From positions 1 to 64,000 of the forward strand of contig QPMI01000306.1 in NCBI GenBank assembly GCA_004431415.1: a stretch of DNA of 64,000 bases, in the 5' to 3' direction. Each line of letters opens with the position of its first letter. The stretch's first letter is position 1. The notes below the pieces were generated by a model. That model saw only the letters and a program-made list of their open reading frames with translations, searched no databases and was not told the DNA's origin. This DNA is from Cyanophora paradoxa (taxonomy: Eukaryota > Glaucocystophyceae > Cyanophorales > Cyanophoraceae). Positions 1 to 11,720 of the stretch are shown here, one piece after another. The translations under genes and the position numbers were made by a program.

Positions 1-1680
1 GACTGAATGACTTGCTGGTGGGTGGGTTCATCGTCCTAAAGCTAGCGCCTTGTGCATATTCCCCCAGAGAGATTTGGGGTGCATCTGTCTTCTATTTTGT
101 GGCAGATCAGACTCTTGAGGCCTTCGACTGAGTGACTTGCTGGTGGGGAAGGCTAGCGCCTTGTGCATATTCCCCCAGAGAGATTTGAAGTGCATCCTTC
201 TTCTATTTTCTGGTAGATCGGAAACCTGGGGCCTTCCACTGAGTGACTGGTGGCAGGTGGGTCATCTGCCTAAGGCTAGAGCCTTGTGCATATTCCCCCA
301 GAGAGATGTGAAGTGCATCTTTCTTCTATTTTGTGGCAGATCGGTAACCTGGGGCGTTGGATTGAGTGACTTGCTGGTGGGTGGGTCATCTGCCTAAGGC
401 TAGCGCCTTGTGCATATTCCCCCAGAGAAATTTGGGGTGCATCTTTCTTCTATTTTGTCACAGATCGGAAATCTGGGGCGTTGGACTGAGTGACTTGCTG
501 GTGGGTGGGTCATCTGCCTAAGGCTAGCGCCTTGTGCATATTCCCCCTGCGAGATTTGGGGTGCATCTTTCTTCTATTTTGTGGCAGATCGGAAACCTGG
601 GGCCTTCGACTGAGTGACTTGCTGGTGGGTGGGTCATCTGCCTAAGGCTAGCGCCTTGTGCATATTCCCCCAGAGAGATTTGAAGTGCATCCTTCTTCTA
701 TTTTCTGGTAGATCGGAAACCTGGGCCTTTGACTGAGTGACTTGCTGGTGGGTGGGTCATCTGCCTAAGGCTAGCGCCTTGTGCATATTCCCCCAGAGAG
801 ATTTGAAGTGCATCCTTCTATTTTCTGGTAGATCGGAAACCTGGCGCCTTCCACTGAGTGACTGGTGGCAGGTGGGTCATCTGCCTAAGGCTAGCACCTT
901 GTGCATATTCCCCCAGAGAGATGTGAAGTGCATCTTTCTTCTATTTTGTGGCAGATCGGAACCTGGGGCGTTGGACTGAGTGACTTGCTTTTGGGAGGGT
1001 CATCTGCCTAGGGCTAGCGCCTTGTGCATATTCCCCCAGAGAGATTTGGGGTGCATCTTTCTTCGATTTTGTGGCAGATCGGAAACCTGGGGCCTTTGAC
1101 TGGGTGACTTGCTTTTGGGAGGGTCATCTGCCTAAGGCTAGCGCCTTGTGCATATTCCCCCAGGGAGATTTGGGGTGCATCTTTCTTCTAGTTTCTGGCA
1201 GATTGGAAACCTGGGGCGTTGGACTGAGTGACTTGGTGGCAGGTGGGTCATTTGCCTAAGGATAGAGCCTTGTGCATATTCCCCCAGAGAGATGTGAAGT
1301 GCATCTTTCTTCTATTTTGTGGCAGGTTGGTAATCTGGGGCGTTGGACTGAGTGACTTGCTTTTTGAAGAGTCATCTGCCTAAGGCTAGCCCCTTGTGCA
1401 TATTCCCCCAGAGAAATTTGGGGTGCATCTTTCTTTTATTTTGTCACAGATCGGTAATCTGGGGCGTTGGAATGAGTGACTTGCTGGTGGGTGGGTCATC
1501 TGCCTAAGGCTAGCACCTTGTGCATATTCCCCCTGCGAGATTTGGGGTGCATCTTTCTTCTATTTTGTCACAGATCGGAAATCTGGGGCGTTGGACTGAG
1601 TGACTTGCTGGTGGGTGGGTCATCTGCCTAAGGCTAGCGCCTTGTGCATATTCCCCCTGCGAGATTTGGGGTGCATCTTT

Positions 1681-4600
1681 CTAGCGCCTTGTGCATATTC
1701 CCCCAGAGAGATTTGGGGTGCATCTTTCTTCTATTTTGTGGCAGATCGGAACCTGGGGCGTTGGACTGAGTGACTTGCTTTTGGGAGGGTCATCTGCCTA
1801 AGGCTAGCGCCTTGTGCATATTCCCCCAGAGAGATTTGAAATGCATCCTTCTTCTTTTTTCTGGTAGATCGGAAACCTCGGGCCTTCCACTGAGTGACTG
1901 GTGGCAGGTGGGTCATCTGCCTAAGGCTAGAGCCTTGTGCATATTCCCCCAGAGAGATGTGAAGTGCATCTTTCTTCTATTTTGTGGCAGATCGGAACCT
2001 GGGGCGTTGGACTGAGTGACTTGCTTTTGGGAGGGTCATCTGCCTAAGGCTAGCGCCTTGTGCATATTCCCCCTGCGAGATTTGGGGTGCATCTTTCTTC
2101 TATTTTCTGGCAGATTGGAAACCTGGGGCCTTCGACTGAGTGACTTGCTGGTGGGTGGGTCATCTGCCTAAGGCTAGCGCCTTGTGCATATTCCCCCAGA
2201 GAGATTTGAAGTGCATCCTTCTTCTATTTTCTGGTAGATCGGGAACCTGGGGCCTTCCACTGAGTGACTGGTGGCAGGTGGGTCATCTGCCTAAGGCTAG
2301 AGCCTTGTGCATATTCCCCCAGAGAGAAGTGAAGTGCATCTTTCTTCTATTTTGTGGCAGATCGGAGCCTGGGGCGTTGCATTGAGTGACTTGCTGGTGG
2401 GTGGGTCATCTGCCTAAGGCTAGCGCCTTGTGCATATTCCCCTGCGAGATTTGGGTGCATCTTTCTAGCGCCTTGTGCATATTCCCCAGAGAGATTTGGG
2501 TGCATCTTTCTTCTATTTTGTGGCAGATCGGAACCTGGGGCGTTGGACTGAGTGACTTGCTTTTGGGAGGGTCATCTGCCTAAGGCTAGCGCCTTGTGCA
2601 TATTCCCCCAGAGAGATTTGAAATGCATCCTTCTTCTATTTTCTGGTAGATCGGAAACCTCGGGCCTTCCACTGAGTGACTGGTGGCAGGTGGGTCATCT
2701 GCCTAAGGCTAGAGCCTTGTGCATATTCCCCCAGAGAGATGTGAAGTGCATCTTTCTTCTATTTTGTGGCAGATCGGAACCTGGGGCGTTGGACTGAGTG
2801 ACTTGCTTTTGCGAGGGTCATCTGCCTAAGGCTAGTGCCTTGTGCATATTCCCCCTGCGAGAGTTGGGGTGCATCTTTCTTCTATTTTCTGGCCGATTGG
2901 AAACCTGGGGCCTTCGACTGAGTGACTTGCTGGTGGGTGGGTCATCTGCCTAAGGCTAGCGCCTTGTGCATATTCTCCCAGAGAGATTTGAAGTGCATCC
3001 TTCTTCTATTTTCTGGTAGATCGGGAACCTGGGGCCTTCCACTGAGTGACTGGTGGCAGGTGGGTCATCTGCCTAAGGCTAGAGCCTTGTGCATATTCCC
3101 CCAGAGAGAAGTGAAGTGCATCTTTCTTCTATTTTGTGGCAGATCGGAGCCTGGGGCGTTGCATTGAGTGACTTGCTGGTGGGTGGGTCATCTGCCTAAG
3201 GCTAGCGCCTTGTGCATATTCCCCCTGCGAGATTTGGGGTGCATCTTTCTAGCGCCTTGTGCATATTCCCCCAGAGAGATTTGGGGTGCATCTTTCTTCT
3301 ATTTTGTGGCAGATCGGAACCTGGGGCGTTGGACTGAGTGACTTGCTTTTGGGAGGGTCATCTGCCTAAGGCTAGCGCCTTGTGCATATTCCCCCAGAGT
3401 GATTTGAAATGCATCCTTCTTCTATTTTCTGGTAGATCGGAAACCTCGGGCCTTCCACTGAGTGACTGGTGGCAGGTGGGTCATCTGCCTAAGGCTAGAG
3501 CCTTGTGCATATTCCCCCAGAGAGATGTGAAGTGCATCTTCCTTCTATTTTGTGGCAGATCGGAACCTGGGGCGTTGGACTGAGTGACTTGCTTTTGGGA
3601 GGGTCATCTGCCTAAGGCTAGCGCCTTGTGCATATTCCCCCTGCGAGATTTGGGGTGCATCTTTCTTCTATTTTCTGGCAGATTGGAAACCTGGGGCCTT
3701 CGACTGAGTGACTTGCTGGTGGGTGGGTCATCTGCCTAAGGCTAGCGCCTTGTGCATATTCCCCCAGAGAGATTTGAAGTGCATCCTTCTTCTATTTTCT
3801 GGTAGATCGGGAACCTGGGGCCTTCCACTGAGTGACTGGTGGCAGGTGGGTCATCTGCCTAAGGCTAGAGCCTTGTGCATATTCCCCCAGAGAGAAGTGA
3901 AGTGCATCTTTCTTCTATTTTGTGGCAGATCGGAGCCTGGGGCGTTGCATTGAGTGACTTGCTGGTGGGTGGGTCATCTGCCTAAGGCTAGCGCCTTGTG
4001 CATATTCCCCTGCGAGATTTGGGGTGCATCTTTCTAGCGCCTTGTGCATATTCCCCCAGAGAGATTTGGGGTGCATCTTTCTTCTATTTTGTGGCAGATC
4101 GGAACCTGGGGCGTTGGACTGAGTGACTTGCTTTTGGGAGGGTCATCTGCCTAAGGCTAGCGCCTTGTGCATATTCCCCCAGAGAGATTTGAAATGCATC
4201 CTTCTTCTATTTTCTGGTAGATCGGAAACCTCGGGCCTTCCACTGAGTGACTGGTGGCAGGTGGGTCATCTGCCTAAGGCTAGAGCCTTGTGCATATTCC
4301 CCCAGAGAGATGTGAAGTGCATCTTCCTTCTATTTTGTGGCAGATCGGAACCTGGGGCGTTGGACTGAGTGACTTGCTTTGGGAGGGTCATCTGCCTAAG
4401 GCTAGCGCCTTGTGCATATTCCCCTGCGAGAGTTGGGGTGCATCTTTCTTCTATTTTCTGGCAGATTGGAAACCTGGGCCTTCGACTGAGTGACTTGCTG
4501 GTGGGTGGGTCATCTGCCTAAGGCTAGCGCCTTGTGCATATTCTCCCAGAGAGATTTGAAGTGCATCCTTCTTCTATTTTCTGGTAGATCGGGAACCTGG

Positions 4601-4816
4601 GGCCTTCCACTGAGTGACTGGTGGCAGGTGGGTCATCTGCCTAAGGCTAGAGCCTTGTGCATATTCCCCCAGAGAGAAGTGAAGTGCATCTTTCTTCTAT
4701 TTTGTGGCAGATCGGAGCCTGGGGCGTTGCATTGAGTGACTTGCTGGTGGGTGGGTCATCTGCCTAAGGCTAGCGCCTTGTGCATATTCCCCCTGCGAGA
4801 TTTGGGGTGCATCTTT
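1681..4816 (+). repeat. 784-bp higher-order repeat within Sat124, four tandem units
   Basis: A diagnostic junction where a monomer is cut short (GCATCTTT joined directly to CTAGCGCCTT) recurs at about 1681, 2465, 3249, 4034 and 4817, a spacing of 783-785 bp. Between these marks the order of monomer variants is the same in every unit: CCCCCTGCGAG type, GAAGTGCATCC type, CTGGTGGCAGG type. The unit is about six monomers plus one truncated monomer. Units are far more alike than neighbouring monomers, as expected from recent block amplification. Confidence 0.92.
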
Positions 4817-6888
4817 CTAGCGCCTTGTGCATATTCCCCCAGAGAGAAGTGAAGTGCATCTTTCTTCTATTTTGTGGAAGATCGGAGCCTGGGGCGTTGC
4901 ATTGAGTGACTTGCTTTTGGGAGGGTCATCTGCCTAAGGCTAGCGCCTTGTGCATATTCCCCCAGAGAGATTTGAAGTGCATCCTTCTTCTATTTTCTGG
5001 TAGATCGGAAACCTCGGGCCTTCCACTGAGTGACTGGTGGCAGGTGGGTCATCTGCCTTAGGCTAGAGCCTTGTGCATATTCCCCCAGAGAGATGTGAAG
5101 TGCATCTTTCTTCTATTTTGTGGCAGATCGGAACCTGGGGCGTTGGACTGAGTGACTTGCTTTTGGGAGGGTCATCTGCCTAAGTCTAGCGCCTTGTGCA
5201 TATTCCCCCAGAGAGATTTGAAGTGCATCCTTCTTCTATTTTCTGGTAGATCGGAAACCTCGGGCCTTCCACTGAGTGACTGGTGGCAGGTGGGTCATCT
5301 GCCTAAGGCTAGAGCCTTGTGCATATTCCCCCAGAGATGTGAAGTGCATCTTTCTTCTATTTTGTGGCAGATCGGAACCTGGGGCGTTGGACTGAGTGAC
5401 TTGCTTTTGGGAGGGTCATCTGCCTAAGGCTAGCGCCTTGTGCATATTCCCCCAGAGAGATTTGGGGTGCATCTTTCTTCTATTTTGTGGCAGATCGGAA
5501 ACCTGGGGCCTTCGACTGAGTGACTTGCTGGTGGGTGGGTCATCTGCCTAAGGCTAGCGCCTTGTGCATATTCCCCCAGAGAGATTTGAAGTGCATCCTT
5601 CTTCTATTTTCTGGCAGATCGGAAACCTGGGGCCTTCCACTGAGTGACTGGTGGCAGGTGGGTCATCTGCCTAAGGCTAGAGCCTTGTGCATATTCCCCC
5701 AGAGAGATTAGAAGTGCATCTTTCTTCTATTTTGTGGCAGATCGGAGCCTGGGGTGTTGCATTGAGTGACTTGCTTTTGGGAGGGTCATCTGCCTAAGGC
5801 TAGCGCCTTGTGCATATCCCCCCAGAGAGATTTGGGGTGCATCTTTTTCTTTTTTGTCACAAATCAGAAACCTGGGGCCTTCGACTGAGTGACTTGCTGG
5901 TGGGTGGGTCATCTGCCTAAGGCTAGCGCCTTCTACATATCCCCCCAGAGAGGTTTGGGGTGAATCTTTCTTCTATTTTGTGGCAGATCGGAAACCTGGG
6001 GAGTTGGACTGAGTGACTTGCTGGTGGGTGGGTCCTCTGCCTAAGGCTAGCGCCTTGTGCATATTCCCCCAGAGAGAAGTGAAGTGCATCTTTCTTCTAT
6101 TTTGCGGCGGATCAGAAACCTCGGGCCTTCCACTGAGTGACTTGGTGGTGGGTGGGTCATCTGCCTAAGGCTAGCGCCTTGTGCATATTCCCCCAGAGAG
6201 ATTAGAAGTGCATCTTCCTTCTATTTTGTGGCAGATCGGAAACCTGGGGCGTTGGACTGAGTGACTTGTTTTTGCGAGGGTCATCTGCCTAAGGCTAGCG
6301 CCTTGTGCATATTCCCCCAGAGAGATTTGGGGTGAATCTTTTTCTTTTTTGCCACAGATCGGAAACCTGGGGAGTTGGACTGAGTGACTTGCTGCTGGGT
6401 GGGTCATCTGCCTAAGGCTAGCACCTTGTACATATCCCCCTGGAGAGATTTGGGGTGCATCTTTCTTCTATTTTGCGGCAGATCGGAAACCTGGGGCGTT
6501 GGACTGAGTGACTTGCTGGTGGGTGGGTCATCTGCCTAAGGCTAGCGCCTTGTGGATATTTTCCCAGAGAGATTTGGGGTGCATCTTTCTTCTATTTTGT
6601 GGCAGATTGGAAACCTGGGGCGTTGGACTGAGTGACTTGGTGGTGGGTGGGTCATCTGCCTAAGGCTAGCGCCTTGTGGATATTTTTTCAGAGAGATTTG
6701 GGGTGCATCTTTCTTCTATTTTGTGGCAGATCGGAAACCTGGGGCCTTGGAGGGAGTGACTTGGTGGCGGGTGGGTCATCTGCCTAAGGCTAGCGCCTTG
6801 TGCATATTCCCCCAGAGAGATTTGGGGTGCATCTTTCTTCTTTTTGTCACAGATCAGAAACCTGGGGCCTTCGACTGAGTGACTTGCT

Positions 6889-6940
6889 GGTGGGTGGGTC
6901 CTCTGCGCTAGCCTTAGGAAGATGAACCCACCCACCACTA
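6889..6940. repeat. Foldback inside Sat124
   Basis: GGTGGGTGGGT is followed after a short spacer by a reversed piece of the same satellite that ends ACCCACCCACC, then the array resumes forward. The reversed piece is about 33 bp and matches the opposite strand of a neighbouring monomer, so this is a local template-switch type inversion. Confidence 0.8.
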
Positions 6941-7068
6941 GGGCCTTCGAATGAGTGACTTGCTGGTGGGTGGGTCATCTCCCTAAGGCTAGCGCCTTGT
7001 GCATATTCCCCCAGAGAGATTTGGGGTGCATCTATCTTCTTTTTTCTGGCAGATTGGAACCCTGCCCC

Positions 7069-7765
7069 TGCCCCTCCTTCGGTGATGCTGTTTTCCCTGC
7101 CTCGGTTTCTTTCCAAGCCTACGACGGTACACAGCACGAATAGTGTCGCTTGACGAGGCCAGTGTTCAAGAAAGCATTTCAGATCGTTCCAAAAGAAAGA
7201 AAGAGAGATTTAGAGAGATTCCAAAAGGAAAGAAAAGAGACAACTCCGCAAACTCAAGGGATTCCACGGAAAACGGAGGTATCACAAGCAAACGACCTCG
7301 GCCAGCCGGCCAAGAGCGGACAGAGCTTCGAAAATGAGATCCATGAGTGAATCGCGATGCAACAAGCTTATGTTCTCCGCAAAATGGCGGAATCGACAAT
7401 GAAAGGTCGCAGTGCGCAAATCGCTGCAGAACGCACTGTCAGCCTATACGCAATCAGAAGAACGATGCGCAGACGCTGTGAGACCGCTGTGTCGAACACT
7501 TTGCGTCGAACATTCCACCGCTGCCACGAAATACAATGGCTTCCGGCGGCAGCCCCGCTGAAAAGAAGCTGCTAGAAGCTATACGATGGGTTCTAAGCCA
7601 CTTCCGCACACGGCGCAGTGCCGTGCCGGGACGCACATGCACACACGCGTAATATCCGCGTATGATTGAATGACATACACCTACACGAGGGACGGGGTAT
7701 CACTAACGTACATGCTACATTCGCTACGGCGAAAGGGAAGGGGAACTACGCTTCGCAACAATTAC
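7069..7765 (-). mobile_element. Gypsy-A 5' block (region upstream of gag), inverted
   Basis: This ~650-bp stretch matches, in the same window orientation, the block at 35795-36418 that lies upstream of the minus-strand Gypsy-A gag. Near 7110-7130 it still contains the first few gag codons on the minus strand. It probably holds the 5' untranslated leader and perhaps LTR sequence; I could not define LTR ends or a primer-binding site. Here it is joined to a plus-strand pol fragment (from 7766), so leader and pol point in opposite directions and this copy is rearranged. Confidence 0.7.
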
Positions 7766-9852
7766 TCTCAATGAGTTCTTGAAGCGGCAGTCGTTGTCGG
7801 TCGCTCGCGCTTTCCCTTTCCCTTCCTTGGATGCTTTTCCATCTTCTTCTATTTCTTCTCCTTCTTCTGGTCCCGATGTTACCCTTGTCAAAGAGAATGA
7901 TCCCATTATCCATGAGGTTGCTTCAGTGGAAATTCGCCCAGACATTCATCCTGGCTATGGTCAAGCGCATTCGCGTGGAATTAATAACAAATTGAATGAT
8001 TCAAAAAGTGCTAGTAGAGTAGTGGTAGTTAGTGGAAATCGTGAAAATTAAGGATGTTTTGGATGACTCGAAAAGTGCTAGTAGAGTAGTGGTAGTTAGT
8101 GGAAATCGTGGAAAATTGGAACAGAAGTCCCTTTCGAATTTCTTTTCTGATGAGCTGCGATGGAAACGAGATGCCCCTGCTAGAAAGCATTTTATGTCAT
8201 CTACAAATAATTCGAAGCCGGTTTCCCTGAAGTTGTCTTTTGATGATAATGGCCGAGCCTCAATTGAAATTTGTTCTCTGGACTCCCAGAGCCCTCCTGC
8301 TGAGCCTGCATTCGCAGGGCCGCGTCGCTTCATGACCTCAGCTCTGGGGAGGTCAACTCTGGACGTTGTCATTCAGGGAAAACATCACAAATTCCTTCTT
8401 GACAGCGGGGCAGATGTCTCTTTCATTCTTTCTTCTACTATCTCTTCTCTTGGACTTCAAAATAAGGTGTTTAGAACTATTCACACTCCTTCTGTCAAGC
8501 TCCCGAATTCAGCATTGGTGGCTGTTCCTGGTGAGGTTCATGTGGCTGCTACTATTGGGCCCCTCACCCGGAGTTTTCCCTTTCTTGTGGTTGATTTCCC
8601 GGGATACGCATTCGATGGCATCTTAGGCCAAGATTTCTTTTCTGATAATGGAGTCACCTATTGCAATAAGGACGCTGATAACCGATTTGTGGTCTTCGCC
8701 AAGCACCCAGACAAGCCAGTTAAGTGTGGAATTCTCTCTTTCTTACCTGGCACCTCTACGCAGCCGAGTTCTCTGTCGCCGGAGACACCGAAATCTGACC
8801 CCTTGGACGACTCCAGCATTCGCAGAGTGTCCAAGGAGCATGGTCATATTCTGGAGGTTGCAAGGGAGGTTAAAATTGAACCTGGTGTGCAACGGAAAGT
8901 TGAACTGCAAATCGGAGGCAACCGCTATTTGCCGGATTGTGAAGGTTTTCTTGTCAACTTCTACAAATGGGACGACAATCAGGAGGTCCGTGTGGCAAAC
9001 GGGCTTGCTGCGTGTCGTGGAGGCAAAGTGTATGCTTTAGTTCCGAATTTGAGCAATCGTTTTTCTGAGAAACCAGTTGTTTTGAAGAAGGGCCGTGCAA
9101 TCGCACGATTTGTCCCTGAGAAAAATCTCGAAGCTGAAGTTTTTGACTTGGCTCTTAATTTGAGTTATGATCAAGATGGGAACGGCAAGTATGTAAAGGT
9201 CGACCGGCCTGGCGAGGTTCCGTCGCCTTTGTGCACAACATACTCTGCTCAGTACACTTGCGCAGACTCATCGCAAGTCAACTCTGCCGATGCCAAAAAT
9301 GTTGACAATTCTTTCGTGGAAATCGCGCCTCCAAAACGTTCACCGGAGTCCGAGAATGCTTCGAAAAATGTTTTTGATAGTGTAGGTCTTCCCGAGTGTT
9401 CATACCCATATGAGGAGAAGTTAGGTAGTTTTTCGCATTTGAACGCTGTTCCGATCAAGCTTCGACTGTTATTTTCGATGAGTTGCGGCAACGGTATGGC
9501 GCCGACATCGTTGATGCTCTCCGAGCCGTCGACATTGGCAGTCGGGATGATACGCCTGCGGAGCGTGCTGTCATGGCTGACTTCCTCGCACAGAACTGGG
9601 ACTTGGCCAAGGCTGCACTACCTCCGTACGACCCGAGTGCGCCTCTGGGGACGCCCGCCCCATCGCGGAGCCCCCTCGGAGGCACTCGCAGACTGAACGA
9701 GAATTAATTATCGATGAGACCAAAAAGTTGCTTTCTCGCAATCTTATTCGTCCCTCTCGCTCACCTTGGGCCGCTCCTGTGGTCCTTGTGCGCAAGAAGG
9801 ATGGATCTCTTCGATTTTGCATTGATTATCGCAAATTGAATTCAGTTACTGC
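7766..9852 (+). pseudogene. Gypsy-A copy 1: protease, linker and start of reverse transcriptase (pol remnant)
   Basis: Retrotransposon polyprotein fragment, plus strand. The aspartic protease is recognisable near 8380-8650: LLDSGADVSF with the catalytic Asp, then ILGQDF about 80 residues later. A ~200-residue linker of the kind found between Gypsy protease and RT follows, ending in a region like LSNRFSEKPVVLKKG. The first RT motif ([20 protein letters not shown], then DYRKLNSV) is at 9740-9850, where the copy stops abruptly at Sat124. Compared with copy 3 it lacks 4 bp (GATA) near 9455, which shifts the frame, and it has a separate deletion at about 9643 removing the PPIKH region. A short near-duplicate (AAAAGTGCTAGTAGAGTAGT twice, about 8004 and 8070) adds another break near 8048. 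It cannot make a full pol. Confidence 0.93.
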
Positions 9853-10259
9853 CATCTGTGTAATGCTAGCACCTTGTGCATATTCCCCCAGAGAGATTTG
9901 GGGTGCATCTTTCTTCTATTTTGTGGCGGATAAGAAACCTGGGGCCTTCCACTGAGTGACTTGCTGGAGGGTGGGTTCATCTGCCTGAGGCTAGCGCCTT
10001 GTGCATATTCCCCCAGAGAGATTTGGGGTGCATCTTTCTTCTATTTTGTGGCAGATTGGAAAACTGGGGCCTTTGACTGAGTGACCTGCTGGTGGGTGGG
10101 TCATCTGCGTGATGCTAGCACCTTTTGCATATTCCCCCAGAGAGATTTGGGGTGCATCTTTCTTCTATTTTGTGGCAGATCGGAAACCTGGGGGATTTGA
10201 CTGAGTGACTTGCTGGTGGGTGGGTCATCTGCCTGAGGCTAGCACCTTGTGCATATTCC
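9853..10259 (+). repeat. Sat124 array, forward, about 3.3 monomers
   Basis: Starts directly after the RT codons of Gypsy-A copy 1 and ends at CATATTCCC, where unrelated GC-rich sequence begins. Monomers carry the variant core GCTAGCACCTTGTGC. Confidence 0.95.
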
Positions 10260-10511
10260 CTGGCTTGCCAGCGAAGGGGACCTGGCCGGTTTCCGGCGGC
10301 TTGCCAGCCAAAGAGCCAGCCAGCCGTACCAGCCGTACCTCTCAGAGGCTGCCGCAGTGCCAGGTACGTACTACGTACTACTTGCAGCAGTCTACTGTGA
10401 CAGTAGTACTGTCTACGCAGACTCTACGGCGCTCTACATATACTCTATGCGTATACGTATACGTACGGCTGCGCGGGAGTTTGAATTCGAATTCAAACTT
10501 CGAAGGCAGAT
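10260..10511. other. Palindrome-rich non-coding stretch
   Basis: No convincing gene. It contains several dyads: CTACTGT-G-ACAGTAG near 10391, GTATACGTATAC near 10451, and a perfect 22-bp palindrome at 10478-10499 (AGTTTGAATTC and its reverse complement). The left part repeats GCCAGCC/TTGCCAGC words also seen at 21.1 kb. Confidence 0.7.
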
Positions 10512-10881
10512 CTAGGCCGTATTTCGCTGTCGGGGATTTGTATGGGAGCCGCGCTACGTAAGGACTACGTAGTTAAAACATGATGGTGATGTCACGTTTT
10601 GCATGATGTCAGGTTAATTTCGAAGTAATTTCGAGTCTCGACGTAGCTTACGCGGGCGCTAATTCTTTACGATTAGCGCCCGTCATCGTAAGCTACGTTC
10701 TTAGGATTTCTAGTGAAACAGCCAATGGAAAGCCAGTAGCGGACGGGTACGCAAAGTACCAAGACAGTACGAGCTTGGAGCAAGCGGCACCGAGGCGGCA
10801 CTTGCATCATCATGGCATCATACTTTTTTCCCCGTTGTTAATTTTCACTACGTAGTAGGCGACAGCGAAATACGGCCCTAG
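10512..10881. mobile_element. MITE-like element with 21-22 bp terminal inverted repeats
   Basis: The left end CTAGGCCGTATTTCGCTGTC (10512 on) and the right end, ending at 10881, are reverse complements except for one missing G on the left. The right end read backwards is TAGGGCCGTATTTCG, a hAT-style TAGGG start. Subterminal ACTACGTAGT motifs occur near both ends. The interior has a second long dyad: GTAGCTTACG then GGGCGCTAAT, answered by ATTAGCGCCC and CGTAAGCTAC at about 10645-10697. There is no room for a transposase, so it would be non-autonomous. I do not see an 8-bp target duplication, so the ends may have decayed. Confidence 0.72.
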
Positions 10882-10893
10882 AGCACGGACGCC

Positions 10894-11259
10894 ATGACTC
10901 CCATGAGCGGGTGCGGGAAGGCAGCGTCGGCAGCCGCCAGCGGCAAGGCCAAAGTGCAGTCGAAGCCGACGAAGGAGAAGATGCTCAACTTCTTAGCCGG
11001 CCGCCGTTTTGCGGTGTCGGCGTCCAGCAAAGGCGGCGCCTCGTCCAGCAGCGGCGATGCCTCGCGGCCCGCCGAGTCCGTTGCGAAGAAGGCGAAGGTG
11101 GGCAACGCGCGAGCCGCCCGCGAAGCCGCCGAGCTGGGCCCGTTCGTGCCCTACAGCGACGATGAGTGGGACGCCTGGCTGAGGATGCTGAAGGACGGCT
11201 GGTACTGGATTCACAGCCGCATGGGCAAGTGCGGCAGCGTAGAGTACATCAGCTGCCAG
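10894..11259 (+). CDS. Hypothetical exon, basic Ser/Ala-rich protein N-terminus
   Basis: An open frame begins with ATG 13 bp after the inverted-repeat element and runs 122 codons to a plausible splice donor (CAG|GTAGGT at 11259/11260). The protein is rich in Lys, Ala and Ser for about 85 residues, then becomes acidic and aromatic (PYSDDEWDAWLRMLKDGWYW), which looks like a folded segment. I do not recognise the family. GC content is much higher than in the satellite and Gypsy sequence nearby. It could be a small host gene or the N-terminal exon of a DNA transposon; no downstream exon could be joined with confidence. Confidence 0.35.
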
Positions 11260-11439
11260 GTAGGTGACTGTCAGCGCGCGGAGCCGCGGGTCATCTACCG
11301 GTATCGGACAGCAGGCGGCAACTGCTCAGCATCGTCCGTGTGAGGCCCTTGTATACCCCAAAATGGACGACTCGGAAATCCATTATCCTGCGGCGAAACC
11401 GAGCTACTCGGGGGGCGTACAGGAACTGTTAAGCAGCTG

Positions 11440-11720
11440 GCCCAGACTGTAGCAGCGCCGCGCCAGGAGAGCGCAGGGCACGTATCGGAAGCACTAGGCG
11501 GGTAGCTGGGCGCGCTGGCTAGCTCCCCGGCGCCCGCACCGCCGACCAACCCGACACCCTGCCTTCCGCGCGGTCGCACGCACCGCGCGGCGAGCCTGGC
11601 CTAGTCTGGCCGCTGGCAGCACGTCCTATATGTTCCAGCCGGCACGTAGCTAGCTACAGCCAGCACCGTGGACGCTCCGCGCCTTGCGAACGGCCGACCT
11701 GCGCGGCTTCGGTGACTGCG
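11440..11720 (+). repeat. GC-rich dispersed repeat, copy 1 (inverted copy at 44.76-45.04 kb)
   Basis: About 280 bp that recur in reverse complement at 44760-45045. Shared landmarks in order: GAGAGCGCAGGGCACG-like, GCTAGCTCCCCGGCGCCCGC, GGCGAGCCTGGCCTAGTCTG, GGCACGTAGCTAGCTACAGC and GCGAACGGCCGACCTGCGCG. The copies have drifted by substitutions and small indels, so the duplication is old. It is probably part of an unrecognised GC-rich mobile element. Confidence 0.8.

Larger units (their letters stand above)
1..7067 (+). repeat. Sat124 satellite array, forward, about 57 monomers
   Basis: Head-to-tail monomers of about 124 bp. Each has the near-constant core CTAAGGCTAGCGCCTTGTGC followed by ATATTCCCCCAGAGAGATTT and a more variable half (TTCTATTTTGTGGCAGATCG-like, then an ACTGAGTGACTTGCTGGTGG-like part). 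Because the period is not a multiple of three, the many 60-80 codon open frames are by-products of the repeat and are not listed as genes. The array runs from the window edge to a junction with Gypsy-A sequence near 7068. Confidence 0.97.

Noticed and set aside
1-7067. Dozens of 60-96 codon open frames in Sat124 (and similar ones in other arrays)
   Set aside because: They recur with the monomer period, occur on both strands and follow from a stop-poor 124-bp repeat; no start context or codon signal.
1-7067. CRISPR-like regular repeats
   Set aside because: Contiguous tandem monomers with no unique spacers, in a eukaryotic context.
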